This document shows, in pieces, positions 1 to 12,640 of a DNA stretch of 64,000 bases. The stretch comes from Dipetalonema caudispina (taxonomy: Eukaryota > Nematoda > Chromadorea > Rhabditida > Onchocercidae), in NCBI GenBank assembly GCA_013365325.1, contig JABVXV010000124.1:1-64000 (forward strand), given 5' to 3'. The notes under the pieces were generated by a model. The model searched no databases. It was not told where the DNA came from and saw nothing but the letters and a program-made list of their open reading frames with translations. The stretch's first letter is position 1. The number at the start of each line of letters is the position of its first letter. A program made the position numbers and the translations under genes.

Positions 1-327
1 TAACCATTAGAAATAGTTAGCAATATAGAAGATGAGCCAAACTATGCAAAAAAATCGCTAGGAAACATAACAATATCAAAAATTTACTGCCAAAACTCAT
101 ATGTTCGTACGAATAAAAAATTCCCAAGCCTTTCGTCAAATTTAATTCACGACAGCTAGATTATGAAATATAGCAATGCGTACAATTTAGACACGCTTTC
201 GCAACAATCGCATAACACGATGAATTGGCAACGACTTTTGTTCAAATAGCAACATCTGCTAAGAGACTAAATTTCCGAGAGAAGTTAGAATATACCAATC
301 ATACATATTACGCCTCGTTCAAAATCA

Positions 328-733
<406 letters not shown>

Positions 734-746
734 ATCCTGAAATAAC
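734..746 (-). other. probable SL trans-splice acceptor of RAB6
   Basis: Read on the minus strand the sequence is GTTATTTCAG followed by GAT and the RAB6 start codon. No upstream coding exon fits, so this is best explained as a spliced-leader acceptor. Confidence 0.6.
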
Positions 747-1580
747 ATTTATCCAGCTCTTCACATTAACATAAAAGTTGCTTAGTACCTTCAGTATGAT
801 AATGCGTCATTGCGATAAAATTATTTATTTAATTTCAATTGAAATTCGGAAAATTTCCTACTAAATAGCATCACAAATTTCATTTTTCAACATTCACATA
901 TTCAGAAAAGAACTGAAGCAATATCATTAAAATTACTTGAAGCACATAAAATAACAGGTAAACAATACGTGAAATCGATTGTGCCAATAATACTTTGGCC
1001 GAGAATAACCGGGAAAAATCTAGAACCCTCCCCCTGCCCCGCCTTTCTACAACCACAACTAGACAATCCATCGTGCTATGTCATCACCGAATACGCTTAA
1101 CCTATTGCAGCACTCTACTCTCTTCCGAGGTTCATCGAGAAAAACTCTACTCTGCTTAGAAGTGTCAAGGAAAACATTTGAAGTTTAGCTTACAAATAGA
1201 CAGACAGATAGCCGCATACACCTGCACACGTACGTGTACGTATACATGCTTACACATATGCGTACAGACGTATTATATCAGTCTTTTAATAATAGTAATC
1301 AAGTATAGTTGATTGGAAGTGTTGTCATCATTTCGTTATCATCGAGAATGTGATTTGTCACCTAAATTATCATCTTCCATGATTGGGCACTTACTAAAAG
1401 ATAAACTGTGTCCAAAAATGTCCATTCTTGTTGCGTAATCTTTCCAATTTGTGTACATTTGCATGATAGAGAAATAATTAATGATGAATTTTGAGATTAG
1501 ATATGCGTCGATTAATGAACTGATGATTGCCTTATCGATTTATTATTAATGTTCTATCTTTGCACCTTTTCTCCTTTCCT

Positions 1581-1626
1581 CCCTCTCTCTCTCTCTCTCC
1601 CTCTCTCTCTCCCTCTCTCTCTCCCC
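1581..1626. repeat. CT microsatellite
   Basis: Blocks of CT dinucleotides broken by CCC, a pyrimidine tract on the plus strand. Confidence 0.9.
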
Positions 1627-2798
1627 CATTAAAGGAACGATGTGAAACGACGATAAGGACTAATTTGCACAGTTTTATGCTTTTTCTGATTTGAATTATT
1701 AATGAGGAATAATGCATCAGCTATGTTGAGAATTACTTAGATCAATGAAATTTCTTTTCTGCCCCATTTAAAACTGTTTGATGATAACAATAATTCGCTT
1801 TTTCGAAGCTAATACATACAACTGAAAAGGGAAAGAAGACGGACATTTGCGCTTATCAAACTTAACGCACATGGCTGAAAGTACCTTCCTGAAATGATAA
1901 TTCTATCAATGGTTTTGTTTAGAATGTAAGTTTATTGTATTGAATTGGGAAAAAAAAAGTGAATTAATAAATGGTAAAAAGGTAGTTTAGTGAAGAATTT
2001 AAAAAACAAATCATCAAATGCATTCTTCAACTCTCCCTTCCTCTCCCTCCCTTACATTGTTTCAGTTTTTAACTTGTTTTAATTTTTCGATTAAAATTGT
2101 TGATAAAATATTTTAGACAATTTTGGAAATAAACTTTTTGTTGTTTATTGACTACTTTTTCCTCAATTCAATGAATGAATAAAATTTTCAATTGTATTAA
2201 AATTGAGCATAAATATATCGTGATATGCTTGATTCATTATTTACTCATTGCAAATTTCATTTTTATTGTTAGCATCCTTTTTTCATCCCGCAAAAGAGAT
2301 GAAATATGAATTGAAGTTTTTCGCCCATTTTTGTTAAATATTAAATAATTACCGGATATCATACCAAAATATAATGCTGCAAATATTGGAAATCATAATC
2401 AAAGTTTGAATTGATTTTTCGATCTTGGTCACAATATTTCAACTTTATCGCCATATGCCGATAATCTTCCCGCAAGTGTCAGTATATTTAATCAATTTCT
2501 AGTCAAATTATATTAGTTAAACTTCCGGAATCATTCAGATATATTTAATCGTATATAACCGTGATACTTCGTATACCGTAAATATCGACTTTTGATTATC
2601 TGAGAAAATATATTTTTAAAAATATGGAATACTTCCAATTGGAATATACTATATTTTAAAGAGATTTCTGATCATTTTCTTCATATTGTTATGCCACAAA
2701 CCCGACTTGTTTACTTCATCTGGCTTGATGAAATAGTTTCATCACTTTTTTTTCTGATTTTTTCCTGATAGAGATAACACTGTCCTTTGTCAAAATTA

Positions 2799-2820
2799 CT
2801 CTCTCTCTCTCTCTCTCTCC
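2799..2820. repeat. CT microsatellite
   Basis: An uninterrupted run of about eleven CT units followed by pyrimidine-rich sequence. Confidence 0.9.
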
Positions 2821-3430
2821 TTTCCTCTTCCTCTTTTTCTCCCTCCTTCAAATTATCTGAAACTGTTCTTTTTGTTGTTAAGAAACTCTGTCATATGTTG
2901 TTGACATTCATTTGATGACAACATGGTCTTCCCGTTCCTTTTATCATCCTCCACGTGTTTTTTTTCAGTGATTTTTTACTTCATAGTCTACTAATTTCCT
3001 GCATTTCTACAACCATTTTTCTTTTCCAATTTTTTTTTTTTTTTTAAAGTTTCATTGCACATTTTCGATTATTTCAATTGAAGAGGAATGAATCCGATCA
3101 ACAATAATTATACCTGAAAGGTTGTGCATAATTCCTCATATGTCATTATACTAACTTCAGCTCTATTACAATTTTCTGAAATAAAGTAACTTCTAAAATT
3201 CATTTCTGAAATTAAAGGATTACTTGGATGAATACTGGGAAGATTGTGGAATATTACATGTGGGTACAAGGATTTTTGTTCAGTGAAAAAAAAATTTCAT
3301 TTATTATAGAAACTCGTTTCAATAAATTCATTATAAATTTTCAGTGCCAGCAAGAAAATAGTTTGTTCAGCATCATTTTTTTTTTAAATTTAATCTCATC
3401 TTTTTATAAAATTGTTTTGAATTGAAAGAG

Positions 3431-3468
3431 TTTTTTTTTTTTTTTTTTTTCGCAAAAAAAAAAAAAAA
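3431..3468. repeat. T20-CGC-A15 inverted homopolymer
   Basis: Twenty T, then CGC, then about fifteen A. The two arms are complementary and could fold into a hairpin with a three-base loop. Confidence 0.85.
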
Positions 3469-3729
3469 TTAATTGGATAAGAAGAATAGAGGAAGAAGAT
3501 ACTTGGAAGGATCAATGCGGAGTAGGAGACTGATATTATATTATCATTATCAGGAATTATCTATTAGCCTTTTCATGAGTTCCCTATTGGAGTTTCCCAC
3601 TATGAAAAATTTGTAAAATTTTTTGAAACATCAGTGGCCTATTTTTCTCATCACCTTTATGCAAGGTATGTTTTTTGCATTTTTCAAATTCTACAACTGC
3701 GAAAATATTTAAATAATAATTTAAGAGAA

Positions 3730-3897
3730 ATGAAACTTTTATTTTCTTCTCTTCTCGTGCTCTTTTTTCTTCAGCTAACAGGAAGCATCTTTGTATTCTT
3801 TTTTAATTATTTTCCCTTACAAGCTAATATCTCTCGCAAATTAGCAGCCTATGATGAAAATGATTTCTCTCCTGATATTTCAATTTCCAGTAGTTGA
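3730..3897 (+). CDS. possible 55-residue secreted peptide (unrecognised)
   Basis: A short open frame starting at ATG 3730. The first 20 residues (MKLLFSSLLVLFFLQLTGSI) look like a signal peptide; the rest is short and ends DFSPDISISSS. No family is recognised and no flanking exons were found. In DNA this AT-rich a frame of this length can arise by chance, so the call rests on the signal-like N-terminus alone. Confidence 0.2.
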   Translation: MKLLFSSLLVLFFLQLTGSIFVFFFNYFPLQANISRKLAAYDENDFSPDISISSS

Positions 3898-4170
3898 TTG
3901 AATCAAAATTGAGCGGTTTTCATCTTCCTTGTTATTGTGTACAAACACTTTTTTTTTCTTGATTTTCACCGTTTTATCCTTCTTTTTAGTTTTTACATTC
4001 TACAAATCACATTTTTCATTTCATATTCATAGTACAATTTTTGCCAATAAAATCTTTTGTTTTTTTAAATTAAATTAGATTTTGTTAATCGGCTGGTTCA
4101 TTGTTTAAAAATCGAAATTTACTGCAGTGAAAGATGAAGTTCTCAAGATTTATTATGTTTAAAAATAGTT

Positions 4171-4180
4171 TCTTTTATAG
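4171..4180 (+). other. probable SL trans-splice acceptor of cytochrome b5
   Basis: TCTTTTATAG ends five bases before the cytochrome b5 ATG, with no plausible upstream coding exon. Confidence 0.6.
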
Positions 4181-4185
4181 GAAAA

Positions 4186-5183
4186 ATGACTGATTTGCAA
4201 AAGGTGACACGAGCACAGGTAGCAGAGCACAATAATATTAATAGTTCATGGCTTTGTATCGGGAATAAAGTTTATGACCTCACCACATTTCTGGATGAGG
4301 TAAGTTCGTTCCAATAATTTTACAGTGTTTCTTATATCACTTTCTATTATGGAAATCATATATTGCATCCGCTTTATCCCATAATCGCAGATCATTGCAG
4401 TAATTTCAGCACCCAGGTGGTAATGAAGTGTTGCTGAAGTTGGCCGGTCTTGATGCTACCGAAGCATACGAAGATATCAGACATTCAGCAGATGCCCAAC
4501 TTTTGAAGGAGCATTATTTGGTGGCCGAAATAATTGATGTAAAAAAAAAGAATGGTGTTCAAAAGTCTATTCTCTTTTCAAGATTTTCGAAAATTTTATT
4601 TGTTATTTTGTTCATAAACCACAAATAGTTTCTCTATCATTTCTTTTGGCTTATAATGAAAATTTTTACAAATTATTTGATGATGACCTCCAGAAGCTGT
4701 TTAGAACTTAAAAGCTTTGAATGTGATGAAAAAATTCAAAAATAAGTTTTTTTTTTGGTTTATAAGCAAATTATCAACTAAAATTTTCAGAAATTTTATT
4801 CGATTAATTGTTACTATTCGCTCCATTTTGAGATTCCTTTTTGTGATAAATTTCAGGAGGAAAAGATGACATATTCATATGATAAGAAGAAGTGGCACAA
4901 GAAAGGAATCAATCTAGATGATAGTAGAAGGTGATTTCAAAAGGAAAAGAATTTATGAATGTTATCATAGAAAAGAAATAATTTATTTGAATTCAATATT
5001 ATTACATAATTCATCAATATGCTTTTTAGCAATTAATTGTTTACTCAAATATTTCAATGTCATAGTTATAGTAAAATAATGAAGTATTTTAAATTTAGTG
5101 ACTCCACTACGACGGATCCGATGGTATATATCGCGTTTTTGGGCGTAATAAGTGCTGTCATATATTACTTCTTGTTTTATTAA
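4186..5183 (+). CDS. cytochrome b5, tail-anchored
   Basis: Four exons (4186-4299, 4410-4538, 4857-4930, 5099-5183) join in phase to 133 residues, the usual length for microsomal cytochrome b5. The haem-binding domain is complete: the first axial histidine is His39 in HPGG and the second is His63 in RHSADA, with the family pattern WLCIGNKVYDLTTFLDE before them. The last exon encodes a C-terminal hydrophobic anchor (about residues 113-133) with almost nothing after it, as in tail-anchored ER or outer-mitochondrial forms. The protein carries electrons from NADH-cytochrome b5 reductase to desaturases and other acceptors. The start lies five bases after a likely trans-splice acceptor. Confidence 0.95.
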
Positions 5184-6313
5184 TATTATTTGATTTAGAA
5201 ATATTTAAAAATTTATACTTTTCCCAAAACTTTGCATTTTTTTTTCTGATTCGTTACATTATTTAATTCTTCTATTCTTTTCCAATTTTTGTAAGAAAAA
5301 AATCATAAAAAATTTCTCGTAGTTGTTTTTCATGGGAAATTCATTCAAATTGAACAAATTTTTTATTTGTTAAATCTATCTAATACATTAACCGTTATTC
5401 GATATATTTGTTGAATTTAAATACATTTGGTTGTTTCGAAAGCTTAACATTACAATGATTGCTCTTTTCTCTTTCATCTATTTGAAATTTCTTGAGTGAA
5501 TTTAAAAACTTCTCATACATTCTCGTAAATAATCAATTTTAATATTTGAAATACTGTTAGTGGACAAAAATTGCTCATTGACATTCAAACTTATCCTATT
5601 GTATTTTATTCTCTTTGAGGAATATTAAATTCTTGTTTTATTTTTATTTCATGTACATAATCATATCAAAATTTTTTCAAAAAAATTTTTTACTATTCGT
5701 TCGAATAGGAAAAGTGAGAGACGGATGGAACTTCCTGAATGAAATTTTGCTCCCCTTTGACGGATAATTAAATTACCAGGAATAATTTTTCCGTTTTTCT
5801 TTTTTTTTTTTTGTTCTTAGCCTATAACCTTTGAAATCTCTACCATTGCAGAAACTGCTATGCAATTTTTTCGTTGCCATATCTCTTATCTTTTGTGGGA
5901 AAATCGAAATTTTTGTAGCACAAAAATATAGAAATTTTTTTTTTAATGCTTTATTACTTGTAATAAATATAAATAAATGTTTACAATATTTCATGTATTT
6001 AGCAAATTCTTAGGATAAAAATTATTTCACATCTAAATGTTTTCAGTAAAACTAATCTCCAAGTATTTTCGATCAATGATTAATGTTGTATTCGCTGATA
6101 TAATGCTTATCATATCTGTTCTCATTCTGTTTTCATCCTTTTTTTAATATAATTATCGTTGTATCCAACAGTACCTTTGTAAATCACCATATATAAGAAG
6201 TTTAATTTTATTATTTCACTGATTTATAGATTGTTGTTATTTCCTTACTCATTTTCATGACATCTTTGAAGGTTAATTTCATTGATACAAAGAACAGTTA
6301 TATGTCTATAATC

Positions 6314-6315
<2 letters not shown>

Positions 6316-6345
<30 letters not shown>
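6316..6345. repeat. poly-T tract
   Basis: Thirty consecutive T on the plus strand. Confidence 0.9.
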
Positions 6346-6347
<2 letters not shown>

Positions 6348-7158
6348 GAAGAATTCGAACAGTGCGAGTAACTTTTCATAGTTACAATTTCTGGAAAATA
6401 CAAATTTCTTATAATTATCTTCATCATGCAGAAGCATACAGTATCAATAACAATGTCAAGGGTCACATTCTAGAACGTTATTAAAGAATTCAATAATCTA
6501 AAGCTTCGTTCCAATAAAGTCCCTAATTTTACATTATGAATGTCCTGACAAGGATAGTTTTTTTTTTGTCTTTGAGTGTAAGAAACACTCAATTCAAAAT
6601 ATGAAGACGATTTTAAGCCTGATATCGATGAATTAAGAAAGTTTACCTATTGCTATTGATAGGAAGCAAAAGAGAAAAGAATTGATTCTGAGTAAAGCTG
6701 TTATCATACAGGAATTTTTAAATATTTCTTAGAAGATGCTATTGCAAAAAAAAAGTGATACTACAACTACAAGGAAACAGAATTTTCTACCAAAACATTT
6801 CTGTATTTATTTTTGACCTATGGGAAGAAAAAAAAAAAAAAAAAACTGCCACATTCCAGGTAACATTACACATACCTTGGACTTTCGAAAATAGCTGATT
6901 ACTTTGATGTAACTTGTTTCAGGATGTTCACGGGTCCGTTACACTAATGTATTCTTGTGGTAGTGGTATTAAATTTGTAGCACATACGACTTGTTATAGT
7001 TCCGCAGTTGTAATTCAAATCGGTTTTAGTTTCAATCCGATATGCTAAAGAAATTATGATAAGATACAAATAATGATCGATTTTGTTTCGAACTTAATCC
7101 TCTGCAAAAAATTAGACTTTTTAAAATTGAAATGTAATTTTTTGAGAAAAAATTTCCC

Positions 7159-7187
7159 AAAAAAAAAAAAAAAAAAAAAAAAAAAAA
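7159..7187. repeat. poly-A tract
   Basis: About twenty-nine consecutive A on the plus strand. Confidence 0.9.
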
Positions 7188-7976
7188 GCAGTTTAAAATT
7201 TTGCGTTGATAAGAAAACGTTTCGTTCTCAAATATTATTCGAAAATGTTGTGCAAGACCGATTTAATAATTAACAGAAAATTGAGATTGATACTTGGTGT
7301 CGAAATTCCCATCGCTGAAAATGTATATCGAGCTGATAAGTGAAGAAATGAACTTTGACCTACAATACATGAACTATAACTTGGAACCAGACGAAAATTG
7401 GACATCAAAATTGAATAATAAAACTGAAGTTTCTGAATCTGTACTGTAATAATTTCGGCTTTTAGTTTCTTTGAAGTTTCTAACATTTTCCGTACTAAGA
7501 ATCGTTGTGTATTCTCGATGGAATAGCAGAAATTTTGGCGGCAAGGAAAGTAACTTTGATCGATGCAAGTTATATATGCCAATCAGCCTTGTAGAATGAT
7601 TGAATGATATGTCCCATTGATCCTTAATTAATCGCTAGCTAATAAATTCCACAGATTATATACATATATATTTTTTTTTTTGGGTGGAGGAAGAGTGGGG
7701 AGAGGAGTAGGAATATTTTAAAAGTCTGAAATTGATACTGAATTATTTGCATTCTCTATAAGTGTATGGTATGATTTTTGGTTGTTTTGAACCTAATTAG
7801 TTGATAATATATCTGTGAGCTAAGTATAATTGCTTAAAATCAATTTGACCAAACTATTTCATCGTTGCACATTATTTATTTTAGAGGAAGCAATTGCTGG
7901 ATGCCAGACTGAAAGGTATTTGTTATACAAGAAAACATTTAGTTAACGAAATTTCAACTTATCAACCCACGGATAT

Positions 7977-10900
7977 ATGATTGAAGGAATGAAGTTATGG
8001 CTCTGGGCAATGGTCTTGGCCATTGCTACTGAATTAGCTGCTATGTCATCAAAAAAATCTTTACAAATCAAAAAGAAGAACTTCATCAGGTTGTGTTTTT
8101 TGTCCTGTTTGTAAATAAAATTATTTGAGCATGAGAGAAATTTGAATCATTTCATAAAATATTATTTACCTTAGCACAATTTTCTATAGATGTAACGTCA
8201 TAATTCGTCAATTTAACGAGTGAAATTCTTGAAATTTTACTAACCACAACACTTTTATAATTTTTCTTTTATTACGATGAAAATTAATTTTATCACTTTT
8301 TTATTTCGAAAGTTAAACTATGATCAAATTATTCTACTAATTTTGTCAGGCTCAAAAAAGTGCCTGCTCAGATCGAATTTTAGCACAAATAACAACAAGT
8401 CAAAACAAGCATCATCAATCGAAATAATCAATCAGGTATGGACAAAAATAAAACGGTTAATTAAAGCAATATACGACAAAACCTTCTGGACAATCGCAAG
8501 ATTTTTCGATGGCAAGGTCTTTTCTTTTGGAAAAAAAATTTTATTAAATTCAGTTTTTTTTACAATAATGGGAAATTTTTCATGTTAGCAGTATCAGTTT
8601 CCGGAACAACTGAAGGTTTATAAAGGATCAGATAGCCATGTAATCTCAAATAGCCAAAGTTTAGGTATCCTATCACAATTTAAGTATTCGTATTTAATTA
8701 CGCTGAAGTGCTTTTGCTTTTTTCAAAATAAATCTAAAATGTCAACTTTGCAAAATTTAGTTCGCTTAGGGAAATTGTACTAATCTTATGAAGTATAGCA
8801 GAAAAAGGGAATCAAATTGTAAAAATTTACATTATTTCAGCGCTCATACACATTGAAGCTATTCGGAAAGACAATCCGGATTGTGATGCCACGAATGCCA
8901 CATAGCGGAAAGGAGTTTCAAAAACAATTAGACACTATTGAGAAACTAATTCGTCAAAATCCTACGGATCGATGCCTTGCTGTAATTTACGTAAACATAG
9001 CGTAATTACTTCTTTTTCAAGTTTTTTTTTTTTTTTTTTTTTTTATTTTAAAGTCTTCAGCAACTTCTATTAAAATTTAAAAAATTGTATGAAGGAAGAC
9101 AAAAATATTACTTTGCAAATGAGATTCAGTATGAGAAGAAATTAGTTTGCTTGAACAAAAAATGTATCAATATATTCTGTTTAAAATTTGTAGCTATTTG
9201 TTCAACAAATTCCAGAATTTTTAAATCAGAAGTTAATAATAAATCCTTTTTTTAGAATTTTTGTAATTGGTTATACAATATTATTCACTTATAACATATA
9301 CTGTTATTTTCGTTATCGACGAGCCTGGATAGCTGAAAGAAATGGCCAGATGATATTTACGATGAATCATTCAATGACTGGTTTGAATTCATCGGGAAAT
9401 TTGTCATCTTCTATCAGAAAGTAAAATTATCATTGCTTTCAAAATTAGTCTCTTTATTTAGTTGGCCATCTTTTTGCTAGGCTGTTTGCATAGCTGTATA
9501 TAAAAGATTGGAGTGTTAGCAAGAAAATTGGTTTAATTGATTCATTGGTTTAATTAACAATGATTTATATTGTTTGATCTTGTAGTAATATCAGTTTCAT
9601 CATCTCGCGATATCCCATCTCACATGATAATGTAAAGATCTATTATCAATCATCTATGTATGTATATATAGAAGGTGATTAATTGATTGTATCATTTGCA
9701 TCTGATCGTTCTGCGCAATGAGGTCAATAAATTCTCGAGGACAAATACATCATCCTTAAATCTCTGTCATCATATTGATTGCTTCACCTATTAACCGAAT
9801 TTTGTACTTTTATCAATTTACTTCTATTTGATCTGTAAATTTTTATCAAATAATTAATTTATTAACTAGTGGTAGGTAGACGATGACATCTTAATTTTAG
9901 CTGAAAATTTTCCGAAACTTTTTATTTTTTTTAAAAAAAAGAGAAATGCTTCAGGGCAGCAATAGCAGCACATCAGGCTTCTATCAACTTATCAGTAAGT
10001 CCGGTAGGAACAATCTTGGAAGAAGAAGAAGAAATGATAAGAGGTGAAACTGTGAAGGAAAGCACAGCTAAAAAGTCATCAGTTGACGGCTTTAACAAGT
10101 AAACTGCTCATAATATTTGACATATATATATATATATAGATCATTAAATTTAGGCAATCATATACTACATAGGCTTGTTAAGCATCAAAATGAGCCAAGC
10201 ATTAACTAATGCCAAGACTAAAAAGGAGATATGTGAGGTGCTTGTAACATTATAATCTGTAGAGTGTAGTTATTTCAAGGACTCAGTGAATCCTAAAAAC
10301 TTAGTTTTTTTTTCTCTTTTTCTTATCTGATTTTTTACTTTGGTCAATTGATTAGTTACACTTTTATGAGAATGAATGAAATTTGTTCGTTACAAAATGT
10401 GAAACAACTCAATTTGGAAGCTAAATAATAAAGACAATATCATGAAATTCGCTCCTATTAGGCATATGGCAAGGTTACTTGGACTGTTTATTTCAATAAT
10501 TTTGAAAAATACATTTTTATAGAGTTAATCCGGAAATATCACTTAAACGGGAACTATCAATGATTGGTGGTGCAACATCATTGGAAAGGATCAGTGACTT
10601 GGAAGAAGGGTTTGTTTTTATTTGAATCTTACTTTGGCGTAATTAAAAAAGCAATAATTAATATTCCTGATCATTACCATGAAAAATTAGCAATTACTTC
10701 TGCTTTCAAAGAAACAATCATTTTGTTGCATAAAATATTTTGATTGTATTGAAAAAGATCATTTCTAATAAGTCTGGAAAGTTTCGAATTTTTTTTAGTA
10801 AAGACATTAATTAGTTGGTTTATAGTTTGCTCAGCATACCGGAATTATTTGATGACAGCAATGAAACGTCATTTGCATCTTGGAAAAGGTTATTCTGTTT

Positions 10901-11637
10901 AAATTTTATGGGATTAAACTTGACATTTATTTTTGAAACATCATATTAACACTTGCGGTATGTTTGAAAAATGCGGTGGGAAACTGTGGATACCAATAAA
11001 AGTAACTTTTAGATTTTAACAATTTTTAATTGGAAATTATTGATGAGGAATGGAAATAGTTTCTTTCTTTTGATGATAGTAAAGAAGAATTTGCAAAAGA
11101 CTATAGAAGTCCAGTGAAATTCTGAAATTTGCTACGAAAATTATTTAGTAATTTAAAAATGAACTGAAAATAAAGCCCATAAAATACAGCCTTTTTTCTC
11201 TCTCAATAACTTACTAGAGATTTTTTATATCACTTCCTTGGAAAAATTCAAATTAAATGAATTTAAATAATCTAATTACAAGGAAATTTAGCAAACGAAA
11301 GAATGAAATTGAATGATAACGTTTTGTCTATTTTATAAAATGAATGAATTAAATGAGGAAATTTACAAATGATTGCAGAATCGAAGATAGAAATTCATCT
11401 TCACAATTCATTAACAGTGGCAACGAGACTGAAAACTTTTTAAGGCCCGATGAAAATTACGATTGTAACATTATTCATCATGGAAATTCCAGTAAATTAT
11501 ATACAGGTGAATCCGGGAGAAGCAATTTCACAAGTTGAAATTTAGGAATTAAATCAGTGAATATAGAAATAGAAGACGAGGATTATCGATTAGACTATAC
11601 GATAATGGAAAGTCCGTTGAAAATAGATGGAAAATAA
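7977..11637 (+). CDS. unrecognised single-pass membrane protein with alternative C-termini
   Basis: Common exons: 7977-8089, 8372-8435, 8592-8639, 8841-9001, 9256-9420, 9955-10098, 10523-10609, 10826-10888. Ending a uses 11080-11125 (296 residues); ending b uses 11379-11506 plus 11546-11637 (354 residues). Both close in frame. The N-terminus has a signal-peptide-like segment (MKLWLWAMVLAIATELAAM). Exon 5 begins with a transmembrane helix (IFVIGYTILFTYNIYCYF) followed by the basic stop-transfer RYRRAW, so the predicted topology is type I, with about 145 residues outside or lumenal and a Ser- and acid-rich cytoplasmic tail containing EEEEE. I do not recognise the family. The weak points are the exon 3 donor (8640 or 8665) and the exon 2 acceptor at 8371, chosen because it alone keeps frame. 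Confidence 0.72.
9022..9044. repeat. poly-T tract
   Basis: About 23 T inside an intron of the unrecognised membrane-protein gene. Confidence 0.85.
10122..10138. repeat. AT microsatellite
   Basis: Alternating AT run shortly after the 10098 splice donor. Confidence 0.8.
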
Positions 11638-12615
11638 TTGTGAAAACAAATTGCTTTTTAGCAATTAAGAATTAAAATTTTTATTTTGCTCATTGTAAAT
11701 ATTAAAATTTTCCTTTTTTTTTTTTCTTGTCATTGTAAAAATGATTTATTTATAGTTGCATGAAATTGCTCTCTCACAGATAAATTTACTCTTAAAATAT
11801 ACAAAAATTTTTATAATTTAGAAGTGAACAAAGAGATTCAGATGATTACCTTGGGAATTTTTCAAAATTTTTGAAGCTTAAAAATAAGTGACAAAGAGAG
11901 AGAGAAAGAGAAAAAGATGAAGGGAGAAAGGGGAGAGAGAGAGAGAGGGAGAAAGAGAAAAGAGCTCATATCGATAGTTTTAATTCATTTTGTGACTTTG
12001 TTAATATCCTCCATCTGTGTTGTTCTTGACCGTAGTTGTCTGTTGCTCGTCGTTTCAATAAATTGTTTTTCTTTCTTTATAAGCAAAATAAACTTAGAAT
12101 GTTAAGTTTTTTAGTTATCAGAATTTCCGGAAAAATTGTACACTATGAAGTAAGACAGACTGGAAACATACTCAAAAACAGTAACGGATTGTGTATGATT
12201 CGTTACTTCCAGCTACCCTTAATATTGCTCATATGTTCTATTTTATCTATCAGGATTGCGTAAGACAAGTTGACCCTAAGTTGACCCTAATATCGCTGAT
12301 ATATTCCGTTTTACATTCCTGATCTTCAGGAATAACAAATGCCGATAGAATGAAGCTGTAACATAAAGTAACGATTTTTGGAACGATCAACTGCGTCGAA
12401 GAGAATGGTTGTTGAGATGGGAGGTGATAAGAGAGACCGGGGATGGTACTGGTAGTTGGACATGTGCAGGATAACTTTTTTCCGGGATGTTAATGGCTAT
12501 GAAGATTTCAAATAGTGAAGATCGAGAAATGAGAATGATATGATAGAGAGAATTTGAAATGAATGAAGTTATTTGAGAAATGGATTTGATGGAGTAAATA
12601 ATTTTTTTTTTTTTT
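11638..12615. other. intergenic between membrane-protein gene and TMBIM4
   Basis: Contains a GA-rich tract at 11892-11960 and no supported exon. It is about 1 kb long, too long for a typical trans-spliced operon gap. Confidence 0.5.
11892..11960. repeat. GA-rich microsatellite
   Basis: Imperfect GA/GGGA repeats on the plus strand. Confidence 0.85.
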
Positions 12616-12625
12616 TAAATTTCAG
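12616..12625 (+). other. probable SL trans-splice acceptor of TMBIM4
   Basis: A T-rich tract ending TTTCAG at 12625, fifteen bases before the TMBIM4 start codon. Confidence 0.6.
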
Positions 12626-12640
12626 TTATCAAATCCAATT

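Larger units (their letters stand above)
747..4170. other. intergenic, no recognised gene
   Basis: Non-coding by inspection on both strands apart from one short open frame at 3730-3897, listed separately. It holds CT microsatellites at about 1581-1626 and 2799-2820 and a T20/A15 inverted homopolymer at 3431-3468. A stretch of alternating purine-pyrimidine around 1222-1270 is the only other regular structure. It presumably contains the RAB6 promoter. Confidence 0.5.
5184..7976. other. intergenic, no recognised gene
   Basis: AT-rich, with poly-T at 6316-6345 and poly-A at 7159-7187. Short open frames on either strand look like chance frames: no splice-compatible exon chain or protein family was seen. 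Confidence 0.5.

Noticed and set aside
12036..12263. Plus-strand frame ending in a hydrophobic tail
   Set aside because: No family or splice support; it lies in the TMBIM4 upstream region and overlaps another frame.
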